Of a stretch of 64,000 nt of DNA, positions 1 to 9,054 are shown piece after piece. Source of the stretch: Nitrospira sp. (GTDB taxonomy: Bacteria > Nitrospirota > Nitrospiria > Nitrospirales > Nitrospiraceae); the NCBI GenBank assembly GCA_024998625.1, contig JACOEL010000007.1:62001-126000 (forward strand), in the 5' to 3' direction. How positions within the stretch are numbered: the first letter of the stretch is position 1; every line of letters begins with the position of its first letter. The notes beneath the pieces are model-generated. The model was not told where the DNA came from and made no database searches. It saw nothing but the letters and a program-made list of their open reading frames with translations. The position numbers and the translations under genes were made by a program.

Positions 1-825
1 TCGGCGACGCCTGGTCCCTACGAGCTGGAGCATGCCAAGGGCGAGGTCATCGAGCAGATTATTCGTCCGACGGGACTGATGGACCCCCTGATCGATGTGC
101 GATCGGCGAAGGGGCAGGTCGACAATCTGCTCGCTGAAGTGCGGGCGGAGGCGGCGAAGGGAAATCGGGTGCTGGTGACGACCCTCACCAAGCGAATGGC
201 CGAAGACCTCACAGAGTATTATCACGACCTCGGCGTGAAGGTGCGCTATCTCCATTCGGACATCAAGACGCTGGAGCGGGCGGAAATCATCCGCGATCTC
301 CGGCGGGGGGTGTTTGATGTGCTGGTCGGGATCAACCTGTTACGGGAAGGGCTCGATCTTCCCGAGGTCAGTTTAGTGGCGATCTTGGACGCGGATAAGG
401 AGGGTTACCTCCGGTCGCATCGGTCGCTGATTCAGACGGCGGGCCGCGCAGCCAGAAATCTGGATGGGCGCGTGATTTTTTACGGCGATACGATCACTGA
501 TTCCATGCGGCGCGCCATGGACGAGACGGCGCGCCGGCGTCATATCCAGGAAGCCTATAATGCGGCCCATGGCATTACTCCTGAGAGCATCAAGAAGCAG
601 ATTCCCTTGCTGGACTATGCAACGGGTGGCGGGAATGAGGGGCAACTCGAACTGGCGGCGGAGTCAGTGAGCGATTATGCAACGACGGGCGACACGCAGC
701 AGCTGATTCGCCGGCTTGAGCTGGAGATGAAAGCGGCAGCCAAGAAATTGGAGTTTGAGCGGGCGGCGGAGTTACGGAATTGGATTCGAACGTTGAAGTT
801 GAAGGCGTTGGAATTAGCGCAATAG
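1..825 (+). CDS. uvrB: UvrABC system protein B, C-terminal part (5' end outside window)
   Basis: This is the 3' portion of uvrB; the reading frame is open from base 1, so the true start lies upstream. UvrB is the DNA-binding helicase-like subunit of nucleotide excision repair, loaded by UvrA and later paired with UvrC. The visible part covers the second helicase domain, with the late motif QTAGRAARN and the stretch [20 protein letters not shown]. It ends in a C-terminal UVR domain ([20 protein letters not shown]), the coiled-coil segment that contacts UvrC. The C-terminal end is intact. The next gene is convergent, so uvrB closes its transcription unit here. Confidence 0.96.
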   Translation, partial: SATPGPYELEHAKGEVIEQIIRPTGLMDPLIDVRSAKGQVDNLLAEVRAEAAKGNRVLVTTLTKRMAEDLTEYYHDLGVKVRYLHSDIKTLERAEIIRDLRRGVFDVLVGINLLREGLDLPEVSLVAILDADKEGYLRSHRSLIQTAGRAARNLDGRVIFYGDTITDSMRRAMDETARRRHIQEAYNAAHGITPESIKKQIPLLDYATGGGNEGQLELAAESVSDYATTGDTQQLIRRLELEMKAAAKKLEFERAAELRNWIRTLKLKALELAQ

Positions 826-861
826 CGGCGGCTAGCGGTCCCGCCTACGCAGGAAATTCTG

Positions 862-1122
862 CTACATCTGTTTGTAGAGATAAGCCCCGAGAAACATCCC
901 CAACACGCTGAGCAGGCTCACCTTGATGCTGAAGCCGAACGTCAGTTTGAGGAGGACCAGATCGACCGTGAGTGGTGGGTTGATTCCGGGAGAGAAATTG
1001 CTGGCAAAAATGTTTTGAATGGCGCCGTTCGGGGCCATCACGCGAAGTATTTCCCCGAAAATCCCGCCCAGCATTCCGCCGATCAGGATAAAGATCAGCA
1101 GCACGCCGATCGATTTTCTCAT
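862..1122 (-). CDS. DUF4321 family small membrane protein
   Basis: The ORF track extends this gene to 124 residues, but the internal Met of MRKSIGVLLIFILIGG gives an 86-residue protein typical of the DUF4321 family. A purine-rich GGAGAGA lies just upstream of that Met on the minus strand. Two hydrophobic segments are visible, one at the extreme N terminus (GVLLIFILIGGMLGGIFGEI) and one near the C terminus (VSLLSVLGMFLGAYLYKQM), so it should be an inner-membrane protein. No catalytic motif is seen and the family has no established role. It converges on uvrB with 36 bases between the stops. Confidence 0.75.
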   Translation of the reverse strand: MRKSIGVLLIFILIGGMLGGIFGEILRVMAPNGAIQNIFASNFSPGINPPLTVDLVLLKLTFGFSIKVSLLSVLGMFLGAYLYKQM

Positions 1123-1436
1123 CCGATATCTCTCCTGGTTCCCGCTGGTCGGGGTGCATGCGCCGACTTGAGGCACCATATCGGAAGCAGAAAATGATGT
1201 CAACAAAATGCATGCCAGAGGCTGCTGTGGATGCATGTGGCTGATTGCAAAGCTCCTCTTCCGGAGATCGGTGGGATCATAGAGGGCACCTTCGGCGCTC
1301 GGGCGTGAAGCCGGAGAACGTCCGATCGTATCGTAGTTCTAGTGCAACCAACTGAGTCTGACCCCTGTGTCTCGTGTAGCGACAGTGCTGTATTGGAACG
1401 GTCCCATGGCATCGCTTGGAATCCCTGCCGAATATC
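1123..1436. other. Intergenic region between DUF4321 gene and ffh
   Basis: Together with the promoter and leader that follow, this makes a gap of about 430 bases. It was checked for a 4.5S/SRP RNA gene, because ffh follows, but the conserved GGAAGGAAGCAGCC-type apical sequence is absent. No tRNA-like cloverleaf or strong hairpin was found. The short ORFs listed here (for example 1367-1561) have no recognisable protein features. Confidence 0.5.
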
Positions 1437-1464
1437 TTGACTTCACGCACACCCCTTCTATAGA
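1437..1464 (+). promoter_or_regulatory. Candidate sigma70-type promoter for ffh
   Basis: TTGACT (1437-1442) is followed after 16 bases by TATAGA (1459-1464). Initiation about seven bases downstream would give a leader of roughly 80 nt before the GTG start of ffh. The match is by eye only. Confidence 0.4.
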
Positions 1465-1553
1465 CTGCCCGATGCTATTTTTCGTGATGTTTTTCGAGGC
1501 GATCGGAGCTCTGGCTCGACCCCGGCTTCGATGGCCTTTTTGTTTGGTGACGC

Positions 1554-2903
1554 GTGCTTGATGCGCTGAGCGAAAAATTCGAACGGATCCTTAAGAAGCT
1601 TCGTGGGCAGGGCGTGCTCACCGAAGACAATATTGCTGAGGCGTTGAAGGAAGTCCGACTCGCATTGCTTGAGGCGGACGTCAACTTTAAGGTCGTCAAG
1701 GATTTCCTTGACCGCGTTCGCGAGAAGGCGGTCGGGCAGGAAGTCCTGAAAAGCCTGACCCCTGGACACCAGGTCGTCAAAGTTGTCTGGGACGAACTCC
1801 GCGGCATGATGGGCGGTGAGCGGTCCGGTATCAGTCTCGCCTCCAGGCCCCCGACCATTATTATGATGGTTGGGTTACAGGGAGCCGGGAAAACGACCAC
1901 GTCCGGCAAACTCGCTCGCCTGTTTAAGGGCCAGGGTAAGCGCGTGTTACTTGTGGCGGCCGACCCGCGTCGCCCTGCCGCAGGTGATCAGTTGGCCAGC
2001 CTCGGGCGTGACCTCGGAATCGATGTACATCGATTCGATCAGATCGATGCCTCACGCGCCGATGTGGTGCGTATCTGCCAGCGCGGGGTAGAGCGCGGCC
2101 AAGAGCAGGGCTACGATCTGATTGTGCTTGATACCGGCGGCCGGTTGCATGTCGATGATGAATTGATGGCCGAACTCGTGGCGGTCAAGCAGGCGGTGAA
2201 CCCCCACGAGGTGCTTCTGGTTGCCGATGCCATGACCGGCCAGGATGCGGTCAATATGGCCGGTCAGTTCGATCAGCAGGTCGGCCTCACCGGGGTCATC
2301 CTGACGAAAGTCGAGGGCGACGCACGTGGCGGCGCCGTGCTGTCGATCCGGGCTGTGACCGGCAAGCCGATCAAGTTTCTCGGCATGGGTGAAAAGCTCG
2401 ATGCCCTGGAGCCGTTCCATCCGGACCGGATGGCGTCACGGATTCTCGGGATGGGCGATGTGCTTTCGTTGATCGAGAAGGCGCAGGAGACGTTTTCACG
2501 GGAAGAAGCCGAAGCGGCACAAAAGAAACTGACCAGCAGCATCTTTACGCTGGAGGATTTCCGGTCACAACTCGGGCAGATGAATCGGCTGGGCTCATTC
2601 GAGCAGATTTTGGGAATGCTGCCCGGCGGTCAAAAGTTGAAAGATCTCGCGAACAGCGGACTGCCCGAAAAAGAAATGAAGCGGGTCGCGGCCATGATCG
2701 ACTCCATGACCACGCGTGAGCGGCGCGACCATACGCTGATCAACGGGAGCCGGAAGAAACGAATTGCGCGCGGCAGCGGAACGAGTGTGCAGGAGGTCAA
2801 CCGCTTGATTAAGCAATTTTTGCAGGCCAGGAAAATTGCCAAGGTCATGTCGGGTGGCGCGGGAGGCCGGCGTCAGTTGGCCCAAATGCTTCGAGGTATG
2901 TAG
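1554..2903 (+). CDS. ffh: Signal recognition particle GTPase Ffh (SRP54)
   Basis: Ffh binds 4.5S RNA and hydrophobic signal sequences of nascent membrane proteins and delivers the ribosome to FtsY at the inner membrane. The 449-residue protein has the expected order. An N-terminal four-helix N domain (MLDALSEKFERILKKLRGQG) comes first. The GTPase G domain follows, with P-loop GLQGAGKTTT near residue 108, DTGGR and TKVEGDARGG. The methionine-rich M domain ends in GGAGGRRQLAQMLRGM. The start is GTG at 1554. Length and motifs are normal. rpsP follows after about 100 bases. Confidence 0.97.
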   Translation: MLDALSEKFERILKKLRGQGVLTEDNIAEALKEVRLALLEADVNFKVVKDFLDRVREKAVGQEVLKSLTPGHQVVKVVWDELRGMMGGERSGISLASRPPTIIMMVGLQGAGKTTTSGKLARLFKGQGKRVLLVAADPRRPAAGDQLASLGRDLGIDVHRFDQIDASRADVVRICQRGVERGQEQGYDLIVLDTGGRLHVDDELMAELVAVKQAVNPHEVLLVADAMTGQDAVNMAGQFDQQVGLTGVILTKVEGDARGGAVLSIRAVTGKPIKFLGMGEKLDALEPFHPDRMASRILGMGDVLSLIEKAQETFSREEAEAAQKKLTSSIFTLEDFRSQLGQMNRLGSFEQILGMLPGGQKLKDLANSGLPEKEMKRVAAMIDSMTTRERRDHTLINGSRKKRIARGSGTSVQEVNRLIKQFLQARKIAKVMSGGAGGRRQLAQMLRGM

Positions 2904-3005
2904 CAGGTCAAGAGTGTTTCAGGTGGTATTCATTCAAGGTGAAGAGAGTCCTAACCGAGCGGACACAGTCTAGGGCTGAACGCTCATTACTCTGAGGAGG
3001 TTCTA

Positions 3006-3314
3006 GTGGCGGTTCATTTACGATTGGCACGGACAGGGCGACATAAGCGGCCGATGTATCGGGTGATTGCGGCCGATTCGCGGAAACCGCGTGACGGGCG
3101 CTTTTTGGAGATTCTCGGGATTTTCGATCCGCTCAAGAACCCGGCGGTGCCGGTGTTGAAGTCGGAACGAGTGCTGTCATGGTTGCGGCATGGGGCCCAG
3201 CCCACGGTGACCGTTCGGACTCTGCTGAAGCGACATGGGGTCTGGAAAGAGTTTGAGACCGAGAAGTCCGCCAAGGCGGAGAAGACCGAGAAGAGCGCAA
3301 AGAGCAAGAAGTAG
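3006..3314 (+). CDS. rpsP: 30S ribosomal protein S16
   Basis: S16 is a small-subunit assembly protein. The N terminus (MAVHLRLARTGRHKRPMYRV) and the segment RDGRFLEILGIFDP are diagnostic. The start is GTG at 3006, preceded by GAGGAGG at a good distance. After the globular part the protein carries a lysine-rich tail (KSAKAEKTEKSAKSKK) that is common in longer S16 homologues. It is the first gene of the rpsP-rimM-trmD-rplS operon, a widely conserved order that couples ribosomal proteins with rRNA maturation and tRNA methylation. Confidence 0.97.
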   Translation: MAVHLRLARTGRHKRPMYRVIAADSRKPRDGRFLEILGIFDPLKNPAVPVLKSERVLSWLRHGAQPTVTVRTLLKRHGVWKEFETEKSAKAEKTEKSAKSKK

Positions 3315-3324
3315 CCGGCATCAC

Positions 3325-3852
3325 ATGGCGACGCTCGATCAAGAAGAGCTGGTGATCATTGGAAGGATCGAGCGATCGTTCGGGATTCGAGGCGAGGCGC
3401 GGGTGCGTTCCCTCACGGATGTGCCTGGACGGTTCGAGTCCCTCGGGCAGGTAACGATTGTTGGGCCTGCCGGGAAGACGCTCGATACCCGTGTGACCCA
3501 CGCGCGGCCCGGCGGGCCGACATGGATTATGGGGTTCGAAGCGTTTACGACCCCTGAGCAGGTCGCCGAGTTTCGTGGAGCCTTCATCCAAGTTCCCCGC
3601 GGAGATTCGCCGGCGTTGCCGGTCGATCAATACTACCAATGTGACTTGATCGGCATGGTCGTGCAGGATGAAGCCGGAACCGTACTGGGCTGCTTGGAAG
3701 AGGTCGTGTCTATGTCCGGCAACCAGAACTTTCTGGTGCGGCAGGATGGGAAGGAACTATTGATTCCCGCCGCAAAGCAAGTCGTAGTCGCGGTCGATGT
3801 TCTGGCGCGGATCATGACGGTGCGGCTACCGGAAGGGTTCGGGGACCTATAA
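3325..3852 (+). CDS. rimM: Ribosome maturation factor RimM
   Basis: RimM binds S19 and helps mature the 30S head. The ORF track begins 30 codons upstream, but those residues are arginine-rich and overlap rpsP. ATG 3325 gives a 175-residue protein of usual size, starting MATLDQEELVIIGRIERSFG. The N-terminal RimM domain (IRGEARVRSLTDVPGRF) is followed by a PRC-barrel half (YYQCDLIGMVVQDEAGTVLG) ending with the standard LPEGFGDL. It lies 10 bases after rpsP and one base before trmD, so translation is probably coupled. Confidence 0.95.
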   Translation: MATLDQEELVIIGRIERSFGIRGEARVRSLTDVPGRFESLGQVTIVGPAGKTLDTRVTHARPGGPTWIMGFEAFTTPEQVAEFRGAFIQVPRGDSPALPVDQYYQCDLIGMVVQDEAGTVLGCLEEVVSMSGNQNFLVRQDGKELLIPAAKQVVVAVDVLARIMTVRLPEGFGDL

Positions 3853-3853
3853 G

Positions 3854-4627
3854 ATGCGATGCGCGGTTCTGACATTGTTTCCGGATATGGTGGCACCGGT
3901 GCTTGGCCAGAGTATCCTCAAGCGTGCCCAGGAAAAGGGGTTGCTGGAGGTGTCGGTTCAAAACCTGCGCGAGCATACCTTCGACCGGCATAAGACTGCG
4001 GATGATATGCCGTATGGCGGGGGGGCCGGAATGGTCATGAAGGCCGAACCGGTGCTCCAGGCCGTCGATGCGCTGCAGGCTCACTATCAGGCTGCTCATC
4101 CGGAGACGACGTTGCGGGTGATTATTCCGTCTCCGCAAGGGCGGCCCTTTACGCAGGAACTCGCACAGTCCTTAGCGCAGGATGACCGGGTGGTGGTGTT
4201 TGTATGTGGGCATTATGAGGGGATGGATGAGCGCGTCAGGTTGGCGCTGCACCCCGAAGAAATCTCCGTCGGCGATTACGTGTTGACCGGAGGGGAACTG
4301 CCGGCGTTGGTGATGATCGATGCGGCGGCGCGCCTGGTCCCCGGCGTGTTGGGCGATGCGGCGTCGGCGGCCGAGGAATCGTTTACCGAGGGATTGTTGG
4401 AGTATCCGCACTATACCAGACCGGCGGAGGTGCGCGGGATGGCGGTTCCGGAGGTGCTGGTCTCGGGTCACCATGAGGCGATCCGGTTGTGGCGCCGGAA
4501 GGAAGCGTTGCGGAACACCTATCTGAAGCGGCCGGATCTCCTGCGGGATCGCGAGCTTGGATCGGAAGATCGACGGTTGTTAAGCGAAGTGATGCAAGAG
4601 AGTCTTGTACAGGTACCTGTTCGTTGA
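3854..4627 (+). CDS. trmD: tRNA (guanine-37-N1)-methyltransferase
   Basis: TrmD methylates G37 next to the anticodon of a subset of tRNAs using S-adenosylmethionine, which prevents +1 frameshifting. The sequence opens [12 protein letters not shown] and carries [17 protein letters not shown]. The trefoil-knot SAM site is [20 protein letters not shown], followed by the C-terminal recognition domain ([20 protein letters not shown]). At 257 residues it is of normal length. It is embedded in the rpsP operon, 16 bases ahead of rplS. Confidence 0.97.
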   Translation: MRCAVLTLFPDMVAPVLGQSILKRAQEKGLLEVSVQNLREHTFDRHKTADDMPYGGGAGMVMKAEPVLQAVDALQAHYQAAHPETTLRVIIPSPQGRPFTQELAQSLAQDDRVVVFVCGHYEGMDERVRLALHPEEISVGDYVLTGGELPALVMIDAAARLVPGVLGDAASAAEESFTEGLLEYPHYTRPAEVRGMAVPEVLVSGHHEAIRLWRRKEALRNTYLKRPDLLRDRELGSEDRRLLSEVMQESLVQVPVR

Positions 4628-4643
4628 GAGGAGGAGAAGGACT

Positions 4644-5048
4644 ATGAATCGGCTAGAACGGATCCAACGATCCTTAACCAAGAAGACGACGCCCAAGTTC
4701 GAGATCGGGGATACTGTTCGTGTCCACGTGAAGGTGGTCGAGGGTGAAAAAGAGCGTATCCAGGTGTATGAAGGGACGGTCATCGCGAGAAAGGGCACGC
4801 TCAATAGCGAAACCTTCACCGTGCGCAAGCTGTCCTACAATGTCGGCGTGGAGCGAACCTTCCCCATCCACTCGCCCAATGTGGCCAAGATTGATGTCGT
4901 CCGTCAAGGTCGCGTTCGTCGAGCCAAGCTCTACTATCTGCGCACCAAGAAGGGGAAGTTTGCCAAGGTGGAAGATCGCGAATTTAAGGTCGAGAGCAAG
5001 GCGCAAACCGCGGCCAAGCTTGAGGCAGCCGCAGCTGCCAAGGCCTGA
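4644..5048 (+). CDS. rplS: 50S ribosomal protein L19
   Basis: L19 sits at the 30S-50S interface. The ORF track start at 4605 adds 13 residues that overlap trmD. ATG 4644, preceded by GAGGAGAAGG, gives the normal start [14 protein letters not shown] and 134 residues. The core [19 protein letters not shown] and the motif [20 protein letters not shown] are typical. An alanine- and lysine-rich C-terminal extension (about 25 residues after [15 protein letters not shown]) goes beyond the usual L19 end. Confidence 0.96.
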   Translation: MNRLERIQRSLTKKTTPKFEIGDTVRVHVKVVEGEKERIQVYEGTVIARKGTLNSETFTVRKLSYNVGVERTFPIHSPNVAKIDVVRQGRVRRAKLYYLRTKKGKFAKVEDREFKVESKAQTAAKLEAAAAAKA

Positions 5049-5097
5049 TTGATCGTTTGTGCTGTGTTCCGCTTGAGACCAGGACAGAGGCGCACGT

Positions 5098-5772
5098 TTG
5101 GCTGGTACTCCGAACCCGACGACAGGGGGCCCCACCGAGGAGTTTGAGGGGGAGGCTCGGTGTCGCGGGTACCGGCATATAGCCGGGCTCGATGAGGCCG
5201 GGCGTGGGCCTCTCGCCGGTCCTGTCGTTGCGGCTGCGGTGCTGTTGCCGCGTCGATGCCGCTTGCCTGGCCTCAACGATTCCAAGCAGGTCGGCGAAGC
5301 AGACCGAGTTCGATTGTTCGCTGAAATCGTTCGCCGGGCTACCGGTGTCGGTATCGGAGTTGCCACGGAGGCGGAAATCGATCGGTTGAATATCCTTCAA
5401 GCAACCCGGTTGGCGATGCGGCGCGCCCTCCAAGCATTGCCGTTCCCGCCGGATTTCTTGCTGTTGGATGCCGTGACCCTTTCCGGGCTGTCGGTCCCTC
5501 AACGCTCCATCATCAAAGGCGATGGCCTCTCCTGTTCCATCGCGGCTGCCTCGATCATCGCCAAGGTGACCCGCGACCGGTTGATGGTGAAGTATCACCG
5601 TTGGTACCCCCACTATAACTTTGCCGAGCACAAAGGCTACGGAACTCCGGAGCACCTCCGACTGCTCAGGGAGCACGGGCCTTGTGCGATCCATCGCCGG
5701 AGTTTTGCGCCTGTGCAGCAGCTCTGTGTTGGTGATGCCGGGACATGGTGTTCCTCTCTGGAGCGGGTCTGA
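5098..5772 (+). CDS. rnhB: Ribonuclease HII
   Basis: RNase HII removes ribonucleotides embedded in DNA and RNA primers. The motif HIAGLDEAGRGPLAGPVVAAAV near residues 27-48 holds the first two acidic catalytic residues (D32 and E33). NDSKQ and the C-terminal HKGYGTPEHLRLLREHGPC are also present. The start is TTG at 5098, the only start in frame that keeps the region before the catalytic motif; it implies an N-terminal leader of about 25 residues, so the exact start is uncertain. The gene sits 16 bases ahead of yraN, an order common after rplS. Confidence 0.94.
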   Translation: MAGTPNPTTGGPTEEFEGEARCRGYRHIAGLDEAGRGPLAGPVVAAAVLLPRRCRLPGLNDSKQVGEADRVRLFAEIVRRATGVGIGVATEAEIDRLNILQATRLAMRRALQALPFPPDFLLLDAVTLSGLSVPQRSIIKGDGLSCSIAAASIIAKVTRDRLMVKYHRWYPHYNFAEHKGYGTPEHLRLLREHGPCAIHRRSFAPVQQLCVGDAGTWCSSLERV

Positions 5773-5787
5773 GGGCCTGCCGGACCG

Positions 5788-6174
5788 ATGCGCGACCGAC
5801 GTCGTTTGCTGGGTGATGAAGGGGAGGGACGGGCTGAAGCCTATCTCCGCCGGCTGGGGTTTCGCATTCTGGGCCGGAATGTGCGTTCCCCATTGGGCGA
5901 ACTCGATCTGGTTGCCGACGATCAGGGGGTGCTGGTGTTCGTCGAGGTCAAACGTCGTCGGACCGGAACCTACGGAGGCGCGATTGAAGCGGTCGATGCG
6001 CGCAAACAGCTCAAATTGATTCGGCTCGCGGCGCAGTATCTGGCCCAACACCGGATTCATGATCGTGCGTGCCGATTCGATGTTGTCTTGATACAGGATG
6101 ATTCCGGGACGGCTGAGGCCGTGCAGCATATTGCGAATGCATTCGACGTCGCGGGGGATGATCTGCGATGGTAG
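5788..6174 (+). CDS. yraN: UPF0102/YraN family endonuclease-like protein
   Basis: This 128-residue protein matches the YraN family, which has a restriction-endonuclease-like fold but no settled role. The N-terminal GDEGEGRAEAYLRRLGFRIL and the nuclease-type core LGELDLVADDQGVLVFVEVKRRR (acidic residue followed by E-x-K) are both present. It follows rnhB by 16 bases and closes the ribosomal-protein operon, a frequent arrangement in bacteria. Confidence 0.9.
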   Translation: MRDRRRLLGDEGEGRAEAYLRRLGFRILGRNVRSPLGELDLVADDQGVLVFVEVKRRRTGTYGGAIEAVDARKQLKLIRLAAQYLAQHRIHDRACRFDVVLIQDDSGTAEAVQHIANAFDVAGDDLRW

Positions 6175-6276
6175 GATGGGAATCGCGCTCCTGATTCATC
6201 TGCTCATTGTGCGTCGTGCCGGGAGGCGGGGAGCCGGGTGGTCACTCCGGTCCGGCGGCTGCTCTTGTCACCGTCC

Positions 6277-6945
6277 ATGATTCAACTTTTTCACGTCTCA
6301 AAATATTACGACCGCCGTTTGGCTCTGTCCGATGTAACCCTTGAAATCGGGAAGGGCGAGTTCGTGCTCTTGATGGGGCCGAGCGGCGCCGGAAAATCGA
6401 CATTGTTGAAATTGCTGATCGGCGCAGAGCGCCCGGAGGAAGGACAGATCCTGGTGCAGGGTCGCAGCTTGTCCAAATTGCGACCGTCTGAAATTCCCTT
6501 ACTGCGTCGCAAGATCGGTGTGGTGCTGCAGGATTTTCGCCTGCTGCCCAAGAAAACCGTGTTCGACAATGTGTCGTTACCCTTGCTGGTGCAGGGGGCC
6601 TCGACTGTCGAAATCAGGCGGAAAGTGACGGACGCATTACGGTCGGTTGGGTTGGATCACAAGAAGGATCTCTTTCCCCCCGGTCTCTCCACCGGCGAGC
6701 AGCAACGGGTTTGCATCGCCCGCGCCATCGTCAATGGGCCGATCGTGCTGCTGGCCGATGAGCCGACGGGGAATCTGGATCCGGAGCTGACCAGCGAAAT
6801 CATCGAATTGTTCAAGTCGATCAACGCCCGGGGCACGACGATCATCGTGGCAACGCACGACCCCAATGTCTTGGCGCAGGTCAACCGGCGCGTGATCACA
6901 TTGGACCAGGGCAAGGTCGTCTCGCGGGAACAGGTGTGCTCGTGA
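6277..6945 (+). CDS. ftsE: Cell division ATP-binding protein FtsE
   Basis: FtsE is the ABC ATPase that works with FtsX at the division septum to switch on peptidoglycan hydrolysis. The track start at 6238 adds 13 residues; ATG 6277 (MIQLFHVSKYYDRRLALSDV) matches the family, giving 222 residues. Walker A is GPSGAGKST, the ABC signature is LSTGEQQRV and Walker B is VLLADEPTGNLDPE. The signature has Thr where LSGGE is more usual, which FtsE homologues tolerate. Its stop overlaps the start of ftsX. Confidence 0.96.
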   Translation: MIQLFHVSKYYDRRLALSDVTLEIGKGEFVLLMGPSGAGKSTLLKLLIGAERPEEGQILVQGRSLSKLRPSEIPLLRRKIGVVLQDFRLLPKKTVFDNVSLPLLVQGASTVEIRRKVTDALRSVGLDHKKDLFPPGLSTGEQQRVCIARAIVNGPIVLLADEPTGNLDPELTSEIIELFKSINARGTTIIVATHDPNVLAQVNRRVITLDQGKVVSREQVCS

Positions 6946-7841
6946 GGCGTCTGCTATATCTGCTGCGGGAAGCAGTCGCCAACGTGCTGACCAATCGAAC
7001 GACCACGGTGGTGGCGGTGGCCACCACGGCTTTCACGTTTGCCTGCGTCGGCGTGTTTTTGCTGTTGTATGTCAATTTGAAGACCATGGCCTCCTCGCTT
7101 GAGCAGGACATCCAGGTTATGGTGTACCTGCAGGACGACCTGACGGAGCAGACGAGAAGCGAAATTGAATTGCAACTGAAAGCCGATCGTGCCGTCGGGT
7201 CGTTGATCTTTGTGTCCAAGGAACGGGCGTTGGCTGATTTCCAGAGTCAGTTTCCGGCCGAGTCCCATCTGTTGCAGGGACTCGGGCAGAACCCGCTGCC
7301 GGCCTCATTTGTCGTGACGCTTGCGGTGGAGTCCCGTTCATCGGATGCGATGCGGCGGTGGGCTAATCGCGCCCAGTCGATTCCCGGAGTTGCGCAGGTG
7401 CAATACAATCAGGAATGGGTCGAGGCCTTGGCCGGCATTGTCCGGTATATCGAGGTGGCTGCCATCATTGTCGGCCTCATTTTATCGGCGGCGTCGGTCA
7501 CGATCATCGCGAACACGATCCGCTTGGCGCTGTATTCACGCCGGGAGGAAATTGAAATTCTGGGGTTGATCGGGGCGAGTACGACCTTTATCCGCGTGCC
7601 CTATCTGCTCGAAGGTGCAGCGCTCGGGTTGCTCGGTAGTGCTCTCTCGCTGGTAATCCTCAAAGCCGGGTTTGAGTTGTTCCGCCATGAAATCCGGTCT
7701 GCCAGCCGGTTCCTGGGCGTGGATGCGCTGCTGACATTTTTCCCCTTTCAAATGTGTGTGGTGCTTGTCTGTGTGGGGCTCTTTCTCGGTTGTGCCGGCA
7801 GTTTTCTCTCGCTGCTCCGATTCGGAGAGGGACGGGCATGA
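6936..7841 (+). CDS. ftsX: Cell division protein FtsX (permease)
   Basis: FtsX is the four-helix membrane partner of FtsE. Its periplasmic loop relays ATP hydrolysis to a hydrolase activator. A first transmembrane helix (VVAVATTAFTFACVGVFLLLYV) precedes a long periplasmic domain containing VMVYLQDDLTEQTRSEIE. Three more hydrophobic segments follow toward the C terminus, the first being VAAIIVGLILSAASVTIIANTI. The GTG start overlaps ftsE by 10 bases, and the stop overlaps the next gene (ATGA), so the three genes are translationally coupled. Confidence 0.95.
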   Translation: MLVRRLLYLLREAVANVLTNRTTTVVAVATTAFTFACVGVFLLLYVNLKTMASSLEQDIQVMVYLQDDLTEQTRSEIELQLKADRAVGSLIFVSKERALADFQSQFPAESHLLQGLGQNPLPASFVVTLAVESRSSDAMRRWANRAQSIPGVAQVQYNQEWVEALAGIVRYIEVAAIIVGLILSAASVTIIANTIRLALYSRREEIEILGLIGASTTFIRVPYLLEGAALGLLGSALSLVILKAGFELFRHEIRSASRFLGVDALLTFFPFQMCVVLVCVGLFLGCAGSFLSLLRFGEGRA

Positions 7842-9028
7842 AGTGGGCACGATGGGGATGTGTTGTGATGGCTGCTCATCTGGTCTTGTGGACTGACCCT
7901 GCCTGGGCGGAGCGCAAGGACTCATACGCGGACAAGATCGAACAAGAAAAGAAAACGCTGGAAAAGTTGCGCGGCACGATTGTCGAGAAACGTAAGAAGG
8001 CGGACGAGGCGGAAAAGAAACGCGAGTCAGTCCTGCAGGGGTTGCAGTCCTTGGACGAACGTCTGGTTCGTTACCGGCAGGAACACCAGGACGTCGTTAA
8101 GAAGCTCAAAAAGAAGGATGTGGAAATCGAGCAAATGAGCGTGCAGTTGAGCCGCCTCTCGGAACGCATCGATGAGCGGCAGGATGCCATCGCCGCCCGC
8201 TTGCGGGTTCAATATGTCGAGGGGCGGTTTTGGCACCTGAGAACGCTGTTGGCGGCCAGTTCTTCCGGAGACTTTCAGCGGCGGTTTCGATATCTCTCGG
8301 CCGTGACGCAGCGAGAGTATGAGATCATGGAGACCTACCGGAAAGACGCCGAGCGGATCGCCGAGGTCGAGCGGAGTCGAGAAGAGGCGCGCCAGGGCAT
8401 CCTGGCTTACAAGGCCAGCACCGAGGAAAAGCTGGCTCAGATCCAAGGGCTGAAAAAACAGAAGCGGGTGTATCTCGCTAAAATCACTCAAGAAAAGGAA
8501 TCGCATGACCGGGCCGTAGAGGAACTGGAACGGTCTGCCACCCGGGTCGACAGTTTACTGAAGGAACTGGAGACCAGGCGTCGGGCGGCGCTGGCGACTC
8601 GTCCACCCTCCGCGGCGGGAGGTCTCCGCGCATTACGCGGGACGCTGCTCTGGCCAACCGAAGGGCAAGTGGTGTCCTATTTCGGGCGGCAGAAACATCC
8701 GACCTTCAATACCTACATCCAGCGGAAAGGGATTGAGATTCGCGCCGCGGAAGGGAGTAATATACGGTCGGTGCTTGCCGGCCAAGTTGTCTACGCGGAC
8801 TGGTTGAAAGGCTACGGACTCGTTATAATCATGGATCATGCGAACGGAGTCTTTTCGTTGTATGCCCATGCGTCGAAAATATTGACGTCGGTCGGAGCCC
8901 GGATTGAAGCCGGAGAAGCGATCGGTGAAACGGGTGACACAGGCATGACGGGTGAGAATACGCTCTATTTTGAGTTGCGCGAGGGGGCGGAACCGGTGGA
9001 TCCCCTCGTGTGGCTGGCAAAGCGATAG
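7838..9028 (+). CDS. envC: EnvC-like murein hydrolase activator (coiled coil plus degenerate LytM domain)
   Basis: ATG 7838 overlaps the ftsX stop and gives 396 residues with a signal peptide (WGCVVMAAHLVLWTDPAWA). A long charged coiled coil (about residues 25-250) precedes a C-terminal M23/LytM domain. The M23 zinc ligands look lost. The usual HxGxD position reads RKGIEI and the usual HLHFE position reads LYFELR, although YAHASK remains. That pattern matches EnvC, a non-catalytic activator of amidases controlled by FtsEX, and the position directly behind ftsX supports it. Direct hydrolase activity therefore looks unlikely. Confidence 0.88.
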   Translation: MKWARWGCVVMAAHLVLWTDPAWAERKDSYADKIEQEKKTLEKLRGTIVEKRKKADEAEKKRESVLQGLQSLDERLVRYRQEHQDVVKKLKKKDVEIEQMSVQLSRLSERIDERQDAIAARLRVQYVEGRFWHLRTLLAASSSGDFQRRFRYLSAVTQREYEIMETYRKDAERIAEVERSREEARQGILAYKASTEEKLAQIQGLKKQKRVYLAKITQEKESHDRAVEELERSATRVDSLLKELETRRRAALATRPPSAAGGLRALRGTLLWPTEGQVVSYFGRQKHPTFNTYIQRKGIEIRAAEGSNIRSVLAGQVVYADWLKGYGLVIIMDHANGVFSLYAHASKILTSVGARIEAGEAIGETGDTGMTGENTLYFELREGAEPVDPLVWLAKR

Positions 9029-9054
9029 GCCTCGGAAGGAAGGAAACCTACGTT

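Noticed and set aside
1123-1553. 4.5S/SRP RNA gene next to ffh
   Set aside because: The conserved apical-loop sequence of SRP RNA was not found on either strand.
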